64,000 nucleotides of DNA from Rapana venosa. Taxonomy: Eukaryota > Mollusca > Gastropoda > Neogastropoda > Muricidae. Every line of letters begins with the position of its first letter. Position 1 is the stretch's first letter. Shown here piece after piece: positions 56,601 through 64,000 of the stretch. The translations under genes were made by a program, and so were the position numbers. Where the stretch lies: contig CM054141.1 in NCBI GenBank assembly GCA_028751875.1, forward strand, positions 45,275,011 to 45,339,010. The letters run 5' to 3'. A model generated the notes under the pieces. The model was not told the origin of the DNA, did no database searches, and saw nothing but the letters and a program-made list of their open reading frames with translations.

Positions 56601-56740
56601 AACATCAAGGAGTGGACCGGCCTCACTGTACCAAACCTCCTGAAAGCAGCCCAGGACAGAACCATTTGGCGGTCCACTTGCAGCGTCCATGCGGGTACCC
56701 CAACGGTCGTCCCGACCAAGGGATGAGTGAGTGAGTGAGG
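53690..56740 (+). mobile_element. Nearly full-length RTE-type LINE, multiply frameshifted
   Basis: About 3.05 kb, a normal RTE length. The EEP endonuclease starts near 53815 (TLHACGRVQKLN), with GDWNAKIGPDAYDQWPGTIG at about 54218-54278, NTLYPHKTSRKTTWHSP and NQIDYIL (54422-54442). The connector has ERKKNQPWVTNDILDLCDQR at about 54760-54815. The RT includes EAVRSLKGGKSPGI (55205-55250), PLPKKGDMKKCQNYR, FRPGRSTV-like near 55530, IYFKKAFDRVWQEALWQVM (55622-55680), VGVRQGCPLSPVLFNVFLE and the catalytic FADDM (55921-55935). The C-terminal part ends before a TGAG repeat at 56723-56740, the same 3' tail type as the element at 29.7 k. Numerous one-base indels and an in-frame stop make it inactive. 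RTE enzymes nick DNA and reverse transcribe their own RNA at the target. Confidence 0.9.
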
Positions 56741-56754
56741 ACGGGAATATCGAA

Positions 56755-56945
56755 CTGAAGGTTAAGTCTCTCGGAGGAGACTCTAAACCATTTGGCACCA
56801 TGTGCTTACGGACTTGTGCACGTCTAAAAAACCCTCGACAGTTGAGAATCGGAAAGAGCAGGGAGGTACTTCCCGATTGTCCTGCAAAATTTGAAGATTC
56901 AATCCCCAACGGTTTCCACGAAGCTGGAATGCGACTACCTTAACG
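56755..56945 (+). mobile_element. Divergent SINE 3'/central-domain fragment
   Basis: The string GGAGACTCTAAACCATTTGG, then CATGTGCTTACGGACTTGTGCACG and AAAAAACCCTCGACAG-type sequence align with the order of blocks in the SINE at 57.7 k (GATGAGACGATAAAACCGAG, GTGTGAAACACGCA, ACGTAAAAGAACCC). It directly follows the 3' end of the RTE element. Confidence 0.5.
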
Positions 56946-57668
56946 GTGAGTGGTAAAAAACGGTTGAATCGCAAAGCTCTCACCATCGGAGAATGTCAGG
57001 GCTGTAGCAGAGGAACGGGAAGAAACCTAACAAAGCAAAACAGATTTATTCTGTATTTGAACATCTTTTCAACTCTCGCATTGGCCAGCAACTATCAAAC
57101 AACGTTGCATCTCCTCAACAGGCAACTTGAGATCGAAATCGTAAGTTACTTGAGCCAAGCCCATCCTCCTCCGCGATTTATCAGTTTCAATGGGCTCAAG
57201 TATGGAAGCGCCGAATAAATTATTTTTGTTTTTTAGTATTTGAAGTGGAAATCCCACTGTGGATGACGTTATCATGGCGATAATAGCAGGGATTTCTTCC
57301 TAAAAAACAAACAAACCCCAACAACTTTTATACATCATTTTTTCAGGAAAATAGCTTTTATTAACTTTCAAAGTCTTACGTTATCAAAACAGCAGCAATA
57401 CAAACAACGCAGATAACAACTTGACAAGAACAACGACAAACAGCAATAAAGGCCTACACTGCAAACTTCACTCCCCCCTTTCCCCCTGGAATCTCCTAAA
57501 TCACACCTGCCTGGCTCCATGCTCCACTTCAAGCAGAATGCACTGCACACCCACAGCCAGGTTTTCACTGCGACAGACCCTTGAACAAGGAAGACTTATA
57601 GACGTCGAGTGGATCTTAAACAATCTCATTTTTCCCCCCCTCCAGTTTTTTGTTTTGGTTTGAGTTAA
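56946..57668. other. Spacer, no gene seen
   Basis: Holds short frames only (for example 56946-57218 plus). No recognisable family, RNA or repeat beyond short A-rich stretches. Confidence 0.45.
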
Positions 57669-58072
57669 GATGGATCGGTGGTCAAGAGGTAACGCGCCTT
57701 CATAGAAAGCGAAAAGTTCAGGTTCGATCCTCGTTTATGCCCGAAACTTTTCCCCCCATCCACTAGACCGTGAGTGGTGGTCTGGGTGCTAGTCTGTCGG
57801 ATGAGACGATAAAACCGAGGTCCCGTGTGAAACACGCATTTAGCGCACGTAAAAGAACCCACTTCAACAAGAGAGTTGTCCTTGAGAAAATTCTGTAGAA
57901 AAAAAGCCAGTCTGATAGGGAAATAAATACAGTTGCAGACAGGAAAAATAAAATAAAATAATGGGGTGGGGCTGCTCTTGTGGCGACGCGCTCTCCACGG
58001 GGAGAGCAGCCCCGAATTTCAGGTAGCGAAATCCGCTGTCTTAAAGTGGTATACAAATACAAATACAAATAA
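57669..58072 (+). mobile_element. Full-length tRNA-derived SINE
   Basis: The head carries a good A box, TGGTCAAGAGG (57679-57689), and B box, GGTTCGATCC (57721-57730, one A short of consensus), the internal promoter for RNA polymerase III. Next come the CCACTAGACCGTGAGTGGTGG-type block at 57760-57785, the central domain GATGAGACGATAAAACCGAG (57800-57820), ACGTAAAAGAACCCA, TTCTGTAGAAAAA and the hairpin module GCTGCTCTTGTGGCGACGCG...GGGAGAGCAGCCCC (57970-58015). The tail is (AAATAC)n, ending at about 58072. This is the best reference copy of the family in the window. Confidence 0.9.
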
Positions 58073-58284
58073 CGTGTACACATGCTGGAGTAATATCACC
58101 GGCCACTCCACCCCCTCTGCCGTTATCATGCACCCCGGGGGCGCGGGTACAGGTCAGCATACCCGGAACAGAGAAGCATGGGTCAACCTCTTGACAAAGG
58201 CCATAAAGTTGCCTGATAGTTTATCTTGGCTGTTTATTTATGGTGGTGAGGTGATTCCGCACTTTACCTACAGGGCGAAATATT
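58073..58284. other. Unique spacer
   Basis: No coding or repeat similarity recognised. It separates the SINE from the CT/CTGT microsatellite. Confidence 0.4.
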
Positions 58285-58316
58285 GCAGGCTGGCTCTCTC
58301 TGTCTCTGTCTCTGTC

Positions 58317-58393
<77 letters not shown>

Positions 58394-58455
58394 TCTCTCT
58401 CTTCTTTTCTCTCTCCTCTCTCCTCTCCTCTCTCTCTCTCTCTCTCTCTCTCCCG
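58285..58455. repeat. (CTGT)n then (CT)n microsatellite
   Basis: CTCTGT, then about ten CTGT units at about 58314-58360, then CT repeats. It is followed at once by the LINE-A 5' fragment, as at 16.44-16.5 k. Confidence 0.9.
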
Positions 58456-58610
58456 ATCACGTAATGAAAAGAAGAAGACGTTGCAGAAATCGCTCTAGTA
58501 TTTTTTTTGAACTAGTAACTAGTTTTAAGTGGCCTTATTTTTTCATTGTTTTGCGTACAGTTAGATCAGGAGGATGGGAATATCGTTGCAGTTGACAGGG
58601 TTGTCTTTTC
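58456..58610 (+). mobile_element. LINE-A-type 5' fragment
   Basis: Shares AAGTGGCCTTATTTTTTCAT and GGAGGATGGGAA with 16550-16625, plus the preceding GATC...GAAGAAGAC segment. It ends in another CT tract at about 58611, so only the first about 150 bases of the element are present. Confidence 0.6.
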
Positions 58611-58747
58611 CTCTCTCTCCTCTCTCTCTCTCTCCTTCTCTCTCTTCTCTCCTCTCTCTCTCCCCTCTCTTCTCCTCTCTCCCCTCTCTCCCCTCTCTCT
58701 CTCTCTCACTCCTCACTCTTCTGTGTGTGTGTGTGTTGGTGTGGTGT

Positions 58748-58778
<31 letters not shown>

Positions 58779-58785
58779 TCTCTGT
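58611..58785. repeat. (CT)n then (TG)n microsatellite
   Basis: CT repeats at 58611-58717 and TG repeats at 58722-58777. The Leu/Ser- and Val/Cys-rich frames through it are not proteins. Sequence from 58786 to 59065 shows nothing recognisable. Confidence 0.9.
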
Positions 58786-59065
58786 CTCTCTACGTCTCTT
58801 ACCGGGTGGGGTGCGTAGTGCCTGGTCTTCTCCTCAGCCAACAAATTCCGACTTCAGAACAGTTCATGTCATTGTATATGCTGCATGCTGGGTATTTTAA
58901 TGTTTCTGTAACCCACCGAACGCTGTCATGAATTACGGGATCTTAAAACGTGCATATTTAATCTTCTGCATGTGTATATACACGAAGGAAATCAAGGCAC
59001 TGGCAGGCCTGCACTTGAAGTTGACCTGGCAGGTGATAAAAATCCCCACGCTTAATTCACCAGAC

Positions 59066-59147
59066 GCTGCCGCCGCCGAGATTCGAATCACGACTTCATG
59101 GACCCATGGGATTGAAGCAAAACGGTTTTAACCACTCAGCTATAGTG
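59066..59147 (-). mobile_element. tRNA-Ser/Leu-like SINE head
   Basis: On the minus strand, TAGCTGAGTGGTTAA (A box, about 59129-59143) and GTGATTCGAATCTC (B box, about 59078-59091) lie at tRNA spacing. The acceptor and T stems do not pair properly, so this is not a functional tRNA gene but a SINE head or degenerate tRNA. Confidence 0.55.
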
Positions 59148-59425
59148 TCGGTTGATCGCAGGTTCAATTCCCATTTGAAGCCTAACATTTCCCTATCCAC
59201 TACACCATAAATCATGGTCTGGGTGATAGTCTCTTGGATGAGACCATAAACTGAAGTCCCATGCGCAATTGTTATTCAGGGCTCGTAAACCCTACAAAAT
59301 AAAAACAAAACATAGAAAGAAGACTGTTGTTGCCCATGAAAATTTTTATAGTTTTTGGGAAAAGCACTTTTATTGAAGAAAAGTACAGCTGCAGACAGTA
59401 CAATACAGTGCAAAAACAATGCGCA
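59148..59425 (+). mobile_element. tRNA-derived SINE, divergent copy
   Basis: B box GGTTCAATTCC at 59161-59171, then CCACTACACCATAAATCATGG-type block, GGATGAGACCATAAACTGAAG at about 59236-59256 (the central-domain signature), and AGTACAGCTGCAGACAG at 59382-59398 corresponding to the ACAGTTGCAGACAGG block of the 57.7 k copy. The 3' module is missing. Confidence 0.7.
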
Positions 59426-59676
59426 ATACAGTGTGTATCTTATGAATGTATGAGAGCGTTTATTGCGGATTGTACACTCGTAATTATTGACGTTGTACTA
59501 GTTTACATTCGTTAAAATATTCAAGCGTGTGTTTGCATTCGTGCATGTCATTGTTATGGTTTCTTCTTAGTTTTGCTTCTGGTGTTTTGTGTGTGTTGTG
59601 TGTTTTGGTGTGGGGTGTTTGTGGGGTGCGGGGTGCGTGTGTGTGTGTGTGTGGTGTGTGTGTGTGTGAGAGTGGG

Positions 59677-59709
<33 letters not shown>

Positions 59710-59737
59710 GAGAGGAGAGAGAGAGGAGAGTAGAAGA

Positions 59738-59770
<33 letters not shown>

Positions 59771-59804
59771 AGAGAGTGAGTGCGTGCGCAGTGTATGCGT
59801 GTAA
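59426..59804. repeat. Short spacer, then TG/GA compound microsatellite
   Basis: After AT-rich sequence to about 59580, TG/GGTG repeats run to about 59690 and GA repeats to about 59777. The 153-residue minus-strand frame through this stretch is a repeat translation. Confidence 0.8.
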
Positions 59805-60058
59805 AAGGGTAAGTAAAGGAGTCCCATAACCATAAGGTCGTAGGGGAGCGAGGCGTCAGAGACCTCACTTCTCTAGGGCCACATATTGAGGGGGGGGGGC
59901 GCCCATCTCTCTTCCTCGCTGCTTTACCTTCCCTGACCCTAAAGAGGGCAGGTACCCATTTACAGCTGGGTGAACTGGGGGAACTGTACTGAAGCCAAGG
60001 CACGCAAACGGTCACCCATCCAACTGGTAACCACGCTCGATGCTGCTTAACTTGGCTG
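59805..60058 (+). repeat. Conserved dispersed repeat, SINE-like
   Basis: A well-preserved segment containing AAGGTCGTAGGGGAGCGAGG, CACTTCTCTAGGGCCACA, CGCCCATCTCTCTTCCTCGC, GGGCAGGTACCCATTTACAG and ACCACGCTCGATGCTGCTTA. From general familiarity, similar blocks recur as short interspersed elements in molluscan genomes; no second copy is in this window. It has no coding potential. Confidence 0.5.
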
Positions 60059-60104
60059 TATGTGTGTATGTGTAATCAATGCTTGTGATGCTTATGGGGG
60101 AGAA

Positions 60105-60161
60105 CGGAACAACACACACAAAACACACACACACACCCCACACCAAACACAACACACACCC

Positions 60162-60204
<43 letters not shown>

Positions 60205-60206
60205 TT
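60105..60206. repeat. (CA)n microsatellite
   Basis: CA repeats, interrupted first and pure from about 60163 to 60202. Confidence 0.9.
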
Positions 60207-60409
60207 TTTTTTCAAGATTTTTGGGAATTATTTCAATTTGTATGGTCCCAATATTCTTCTGGGTTTTTTGTTTTGTTTTTAATTCCACATATGCATTGTT
60301 ATTGTTTTTTTGTTGTTTGATTTGTATAGTTTATCATAGATTAGGTTTTTTTATTCTATGTCTGCTTTACATTATTTTTTTTTTCTCGCTTTTTTTCTTT
60401 TTTAATAGT

Positions 60410-60577
60410 GGTTTGATGAAAAAAAAGCAAAATGCACTGCTTATTCAATGTACCATCGAAAATAAAAGTTTGACTTTGACTTTGCCCCCACACACCACAA
60501 CCACCAAAAACCACACACACACACCACACCACACCACACACACACACACACACCCCACCACCCCACCACCACCCCAT
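60410..60577 (+). repeat. Best copy of the dispersed tail, followed by (CA)n
   Basis: GCTTATTCAATGTACCATCG (60439-60458), then AAAATAAAAGTTTGACTTTG with a repeated GACTTT, then a CCA/CA tract at 60484-60575. This is the reference for the tail copies at 1, 470 and 61030. Confidence 0.7.
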
Positions 60578-61029
60578 GATATAAAAGGAATTTGTTATTT
60601 TTTCCTCCTTTGTATTCGGTTTTTTGTTGTTGTTGGTGTTGTTTGGTGTTTCTGTTTTTGTTTGGTTTTTTTTTGCCTTTTGTTTTATTTGTTTTGGCTT
60701 TTATTTTTGTGTGTTTGTATTTGGGTTGGTATTGTTGTTGCTGTAGGGGGTTTGTTGTGGTGGTTATTTTTTTTTTTTTTTTGCTTTGTTAGTTGTTTGT
60801 TTGCGGGTATTTTTGTTTCTTTTTTTGTTTGCTTTTTTTTGGTTTTTTTGGGGGATGCATTTTTTTAAAAAATGTTTTCTTTGTTTGTTTGTATGGTTAT
60901 TTTTTGTTTAGATTTTAAAAATAATTCTATGAAAGCATACACCCTCCCCTCCCCTCCCCCTCCTCGTCTTGTTGTTGTTGTTGTTTTGTTAAATAATTAT
61001 AATACTTTCCCCCCCACCCCCCAAGATAG
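60578..61029. other. T-rich low-complexity sequence
   Basis: TTG/TTTG-rich sequence to about 60900, then a C-rich stretch, TTG repeats near 60970-60985 and a C/A run near 61008-61022. The 215-residue plus frame ending here is Phe/Cys-rich low complexity, not a gene. Confidence 0.7.
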
Positions 61030-61105
61030 AGGCTTGATGAAAAAAGAAACCCGCTGGTTTATTCAATATACCTTTTCCTTTTTTGAAAAAAAAATTTAAT
61101 TCCCC
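61030..61105 (+). repeat. Fourth tail copy
   Basis: TTGATGAAAAAAGAAACCCG then TTTATTCAATATACC matches TTTGATGAAAAAAAAGCAAA and TTATTCAATGTACC at 60.41-60.45 k. Confidence 0.6.
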
Positions 61106-61144
61106 CCTTTTGGGGTATGGAGGATTACAAACCAATTGAACAGG

Positions 61145-62640
61145 AGAAAAAACCCCTAACAGTTACGTTCACTGGTTTCCCGTAACCCCCCGGGTCGTGG
61201 GGGCGCGCATGGTGGAAGAACGGGGAAGTGGCCCCTCCACTTAGCACGGTCGGGGGGCGAATTGCCTGGGGACACTAAAGCTCCCGCCCAAATACGGATG
61301 TCGTCGGCCCATTTCTCCTTGTCTCCCCCGTCTTCTTTTCCCCCTGGACTGTTTCCTTGCAGGATGGTCTTTGCAAGTCCTTCTGGCGGGTTTACGGGGC
61401 CCATACCATCTGAGTTTCCTCTTTTTCGCCCGTGGTCGGGGGTTTTTCTGTCCCGCACCTGTTGAGGGGGATCATTCGGGATTCTTGGGGGTGACAGGTC
61501 CTTGTTGAGATGCCAAGGACCCTTTTGAGCATCTCATTCTATGCTTGGATCCCCCTTTGTAGGTCTGCTTTCAGTGCCCATCCCTCACGCGTAAAGCATA
61601 TTGAGGTGACTAGCGCGTTTATAACTTTTCCCCTTGGTTTCCCGAGGGGTTTTTTTTCTGTCTTCCATAGTCTTAGTTTTTTGCCATTCCCTGTGCTGTT
61701 TGTCCCGCTCTTGCTAGGATTTCGGTTTCATCCCCCTATTTATGATAGCTCCAAGGTACTTAAAATGGTCAACTGCCCTCCGTTCTTTTCCGCTGGGGTG
61801 ATCTTGGGGGTGTTTGGCGGGGCACTGTTTGATATAGCTTGGTTTTCTCGGCGCTGTTTTCTATCCCGTAGTGAGGATATTTGCCCAGTTGCTTCACTGG
61901 GGTTGGCCATTCCTCTTCTTTCCTGCCAGCCCGTCAAGTCATGGGAAAACCTGGGGTTGGTGATTTTTCGCCCTCCAATTTGACTGTGCCTGTGTGGTCC
62001 CCCAAGGGCGTCGCATGACGTTGGAAAATGCTAAATATGTCGGCGCGCAGCATCCCTGTCGGCCCCAATGAGGTACGGAACCATTCCCCTACCGTGCCCT
62101 GTGAGTACTGCACGGGGGCCTTTGAGTAGAGTTCCTTGATGGTGGGTCATTTTTGGGCCCCATGTTGAATTGTTCGGGTGGCCCACAGGGTCATCCCATA
62201 CTTACGAAGGCCTTCTTAAATCAAGAAGACGGGGAAAGTTCTTGTTGAGCTGGTGTATTTCTCAACAAAACCCTCAGTTGAATATGTTCTGGGTGTTTCT
62301 TTTGGGGGGGAAACCGGCCTGCTTTTCGGGATGATTTTTTCCCCTTTGTGGTTTTACGTTAGGATCACTTTCAGCATGACTTTACTGGTGATTATGGGGT
62401 TTATTGCCCGTAGTTTTGGCCTGCTGGAGTTTTCCCTTTTTTGGGGGAGAGTGATGATGAGTGATTGGGCCTGGTGTAGGCATCTCCGGTCTGCCAGATC
62501 TGTTGCAGATACTTGTAAGGATGTCTGTCCTGCTTCTCCCCCCGTGTTGGATCAGTCTGCGGGGATTTTGTCGATTCCCTCTGTTTTCCTTTTTCACGAT
62601 TAATTGCTACTTTACTTCTTCGCGTAAATTTGGGGAAAGT
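61145..62640 (-). mobile_element. RTE-type LINE, RT and C-terminal part
   Basis: Minus strand. From the 5' side: STKSPQTDPTRG-like (the pre-RT EEAV...GIDNIPAEL region shifted) and SLSPKKGKLQQ near 62430-62450 (PLPKKG motif), then EKQAGF near 62295. RT fingers and palm are strongly corrupted between 62250 and 61950. Later comes a VPW/KYLGA-like segment near 61750, and the C-terminal LAKTILQGNSPGGKEDGGDK...KWADDIRIWAGAL with RAKWRGHFPVLPPCAPPRP in the open frame 61156-61458. This corresponds to the ILQG-E-GRRRGRQ-KW-DNI-EWT tail of RTE proteins. Not functional as written. Confidence 0.75.
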
Positions 62641-62789
62641 TGTATTTTTTCATGGGGCTTGGCTTGCTAGTCGCTGGGGTCCCTAGCGTCTGATGATTGT
62701 GAGTTCGGGAACATTTTTCCGTCCTCTGCCAACGATTTCCTTTTTTCTGTTAGGAATCCCTAATAGGTAGGCAGAGGTGTTTTGCTCCG
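62641..62789. other. Junction between two divergent RTE pieces
   Basis: Short sequence, T-rich, with no clear assignment; it would contain the inversion junction if the two pieces belong to one insertion. Confidence 0.4.
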
Positions 62790-64000
62790 GAAACCCCTGA
62801 AAACCCGGTACCCCCTTGAATGTGGAGTCAACCCAACCCAAAAAACACGCCCGGAAGGATGGGCGCCGCCAGGCTACTTTTGCCCAGACACGCTAAATGG
62901 AAAGGACGAAAAAAGAATTACCGGATCGGCGCCGCCGGGTCAACAAGGACCGCGCCTTCCCTCTGCCACTAGGGCGGAGGCGCCAATGTGCTACTGGGGA
63001 ACCCCTACAATAAAAAACAGAGGAAGGGATACATCACCAGCAAATGGAACGTCAGAAGTCTGGCCCAAACAGGGAAACTCCAGAATGAATACGGTGGACA
63101 GGTACACCGGCATTGGTAGGTCTCGTGGGTCAGATGGAAAAAAGCCCGGTGAACACCATACTGACGAGGGTCATATGCTCTACTTTAAAAGGGGGGGCTG
63201 GGGAAGCATTCAATCGTAGGCATGCTTGTCAAAAAGAACATCAAGAACTCGGTAATAGGAACTACCAGTAAAAGCCGGCTTATGACCATCCGCCTCAGGG
63301 GGAGCCCCATTTAAACACAGTGATTCAACTAAGCCCAAAACGGATCACGAGATGAAGTCGTAGGGAATTTACAACCAACTAAGGGCATCATCATGGAACA
63401 AAAGACATCTTGATCATCCAGGGGGACTGGAACGCCAGGTGGGGGGGGGAGACCCCACTGAAAGATGGAGCAAATTCTGCGGGCCCCCCTTTAAAGCGTC
63501 ACCAATGGCGGGACTCCGACTATGGAATTGCCAGCACAACGAACCCCGGGGTCGCCAATACCCCCGGAGAAAACCCAAAGGGATCCCGGGCGCTGGACAT
63601 GGATGGGACCCAATGGGTCCACACAACCAGATTGACTCACCTGGTGCAGAACCGGTTTCGATTGGCATCAACAGAGCCAAGCGGGACTTCCCAGGTGCAG
63701 ACATGGGCAGCGATATGACCCGTGCTCCGAACTTTAGGCCGATTGAAGAAGACCAATAAGACAAAGAACACCGACTCAAGTTTAGCCTGTACAAACTGAA
63801 GGACCCCACCATCGCCGAGTCCTTCCAAGCAACAATAGGAGGGAAATTCGCACCACTGCTGGCACTTGAAGAAGATGCCGAAACGATGACCACCAGTTTT
63901 AACACAGTGATGACTGAGACAGCAAGCATACTTCTTGGCAAACATCGCCGAAAAACACAACCATGGGTCACAGATGAAATCTTGAATATGTGTGACAAAA
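62790..64000 (+). mobile_element. RTE-type LINE, 5' region and endonuclease, running off the window
   Basis: A GC-rich leader at 62790-63030 precedes the EEP endonuclease: a TSEVWPKQGNSRMN segment corresponding to WNVRSLAQTGKLQN (63048-63090), DEGHMLYF (63165-63188), IIQGDWNAR (63413-63439, catalytic Asp/Asn), then PNGSTHNQID-like near 63615-63640 and PGADMGSD (63690-63712). The connector KLKDPTIAESFQATIGGKFAPLL and RKTQPWVTDEILNMCDK reaches the window edge. It differs clearly from the 53.7-56.7 k element, so it is another RTE subfamily. Several frameshifts. Confidence 0.82.

Noticed and set aside
59066..59147. Functional tRNA-Ser gene on the minus strand
   Set aside because: The A and B boxes are good but the acceptor and T stems do not pair, and a SINE lies directly adjacent.
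60221..60868. 215-residue Phe/Cys-rich plus-strand frame as a membrane protein
   Set aside because: It runs through T-rich low-complexity sequence, a (CA)n tract and a repeat tail; hydrophobicity is a by-product of T richness.

Overview
The window looks like repeat-rich DNA from a lophotrochozoan animal, most likely a gastropod mollusc. The reasons are: a split exon of the IgGFc-binding-domain family, which is very common in molluscs; RTE, CR1/L2 and Jockey/CR1-like LINEs of molluscan type; tRNA-derived SINEs with a conserved central domain; and abundant (CT)n and (CA)n tracts. There is no prokaryotic gene organisation. Almost every long open frame is a retrotransposon fragment, a microsatellite translation or minisatellite read-through.

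Layout. The window is three contigs joined by two placeholder gaps of exactly 500 N (21788-22287 and 43501-44000). Contig 1 from about 2480 to its end at 21787 is the reverse complement of contig 2 from about 24010 to its end at 43500. Features therefore come in mirror pairs whose coordinates sum to about 45,800-46,100: IgGFc exon (2.7-3.76 k / 42.3-43.3 k), LINE-C (4.1-7.6 k / 38.1-41.7 k), L2-like LINE (8.8-12.1 k / 33.7-37.1 k), SINE (12.6-13.05 k / 32.8-33.25 k), a 167-bp palindrome (13.68-13.84 k / 32.0-32.16 k), LINE-B C-terminus (14.45-15.05 k / 30.8-31.4 k), RTE 3' part (15.06-16.1 k / 29.7-30.8 k) and LINE-A with ORF1 and ORF2 (16.5-21.2 k / 24.6-29.3 k). Only 22288-24000 is unpaired. 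The simplest reading is one locus represented twice (an unpurged haplotig or duplicate contig scaffolded in inverted orientation), not a 40-kb biological palindrome. Parts of each copy also carry a distinctive homopolymer-type error.

The third contig (44001-64000) is not part of the inverted repeat. It holds poor-quality sequence to about 49 k, the 5' half of a CR1-type LINE with a GDSL/SGNH-esterase-like ORF1 (49.5-51.35 k), a minisatellite of about 40-bp units (51.8-53.5 k), a nearly full-length but broken RTE element (53.7-56.74 k), several SINEs and microsatellites, and two RTE pieces in head-to-head orientation (61.15-62.64 k minus, 62.79-64 k plus) that look like a 5'-inverted insertion.

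The only host-gene evidence is the IgGFc-binding exon at 42347-43329. It has good splice sites, and one apparent frameshift that the mirror copy lacks. The most distinctive non-gene structure is the minisatellite: each unit contains a 26-bp near-perfect dyad plus a 14-bp linker.
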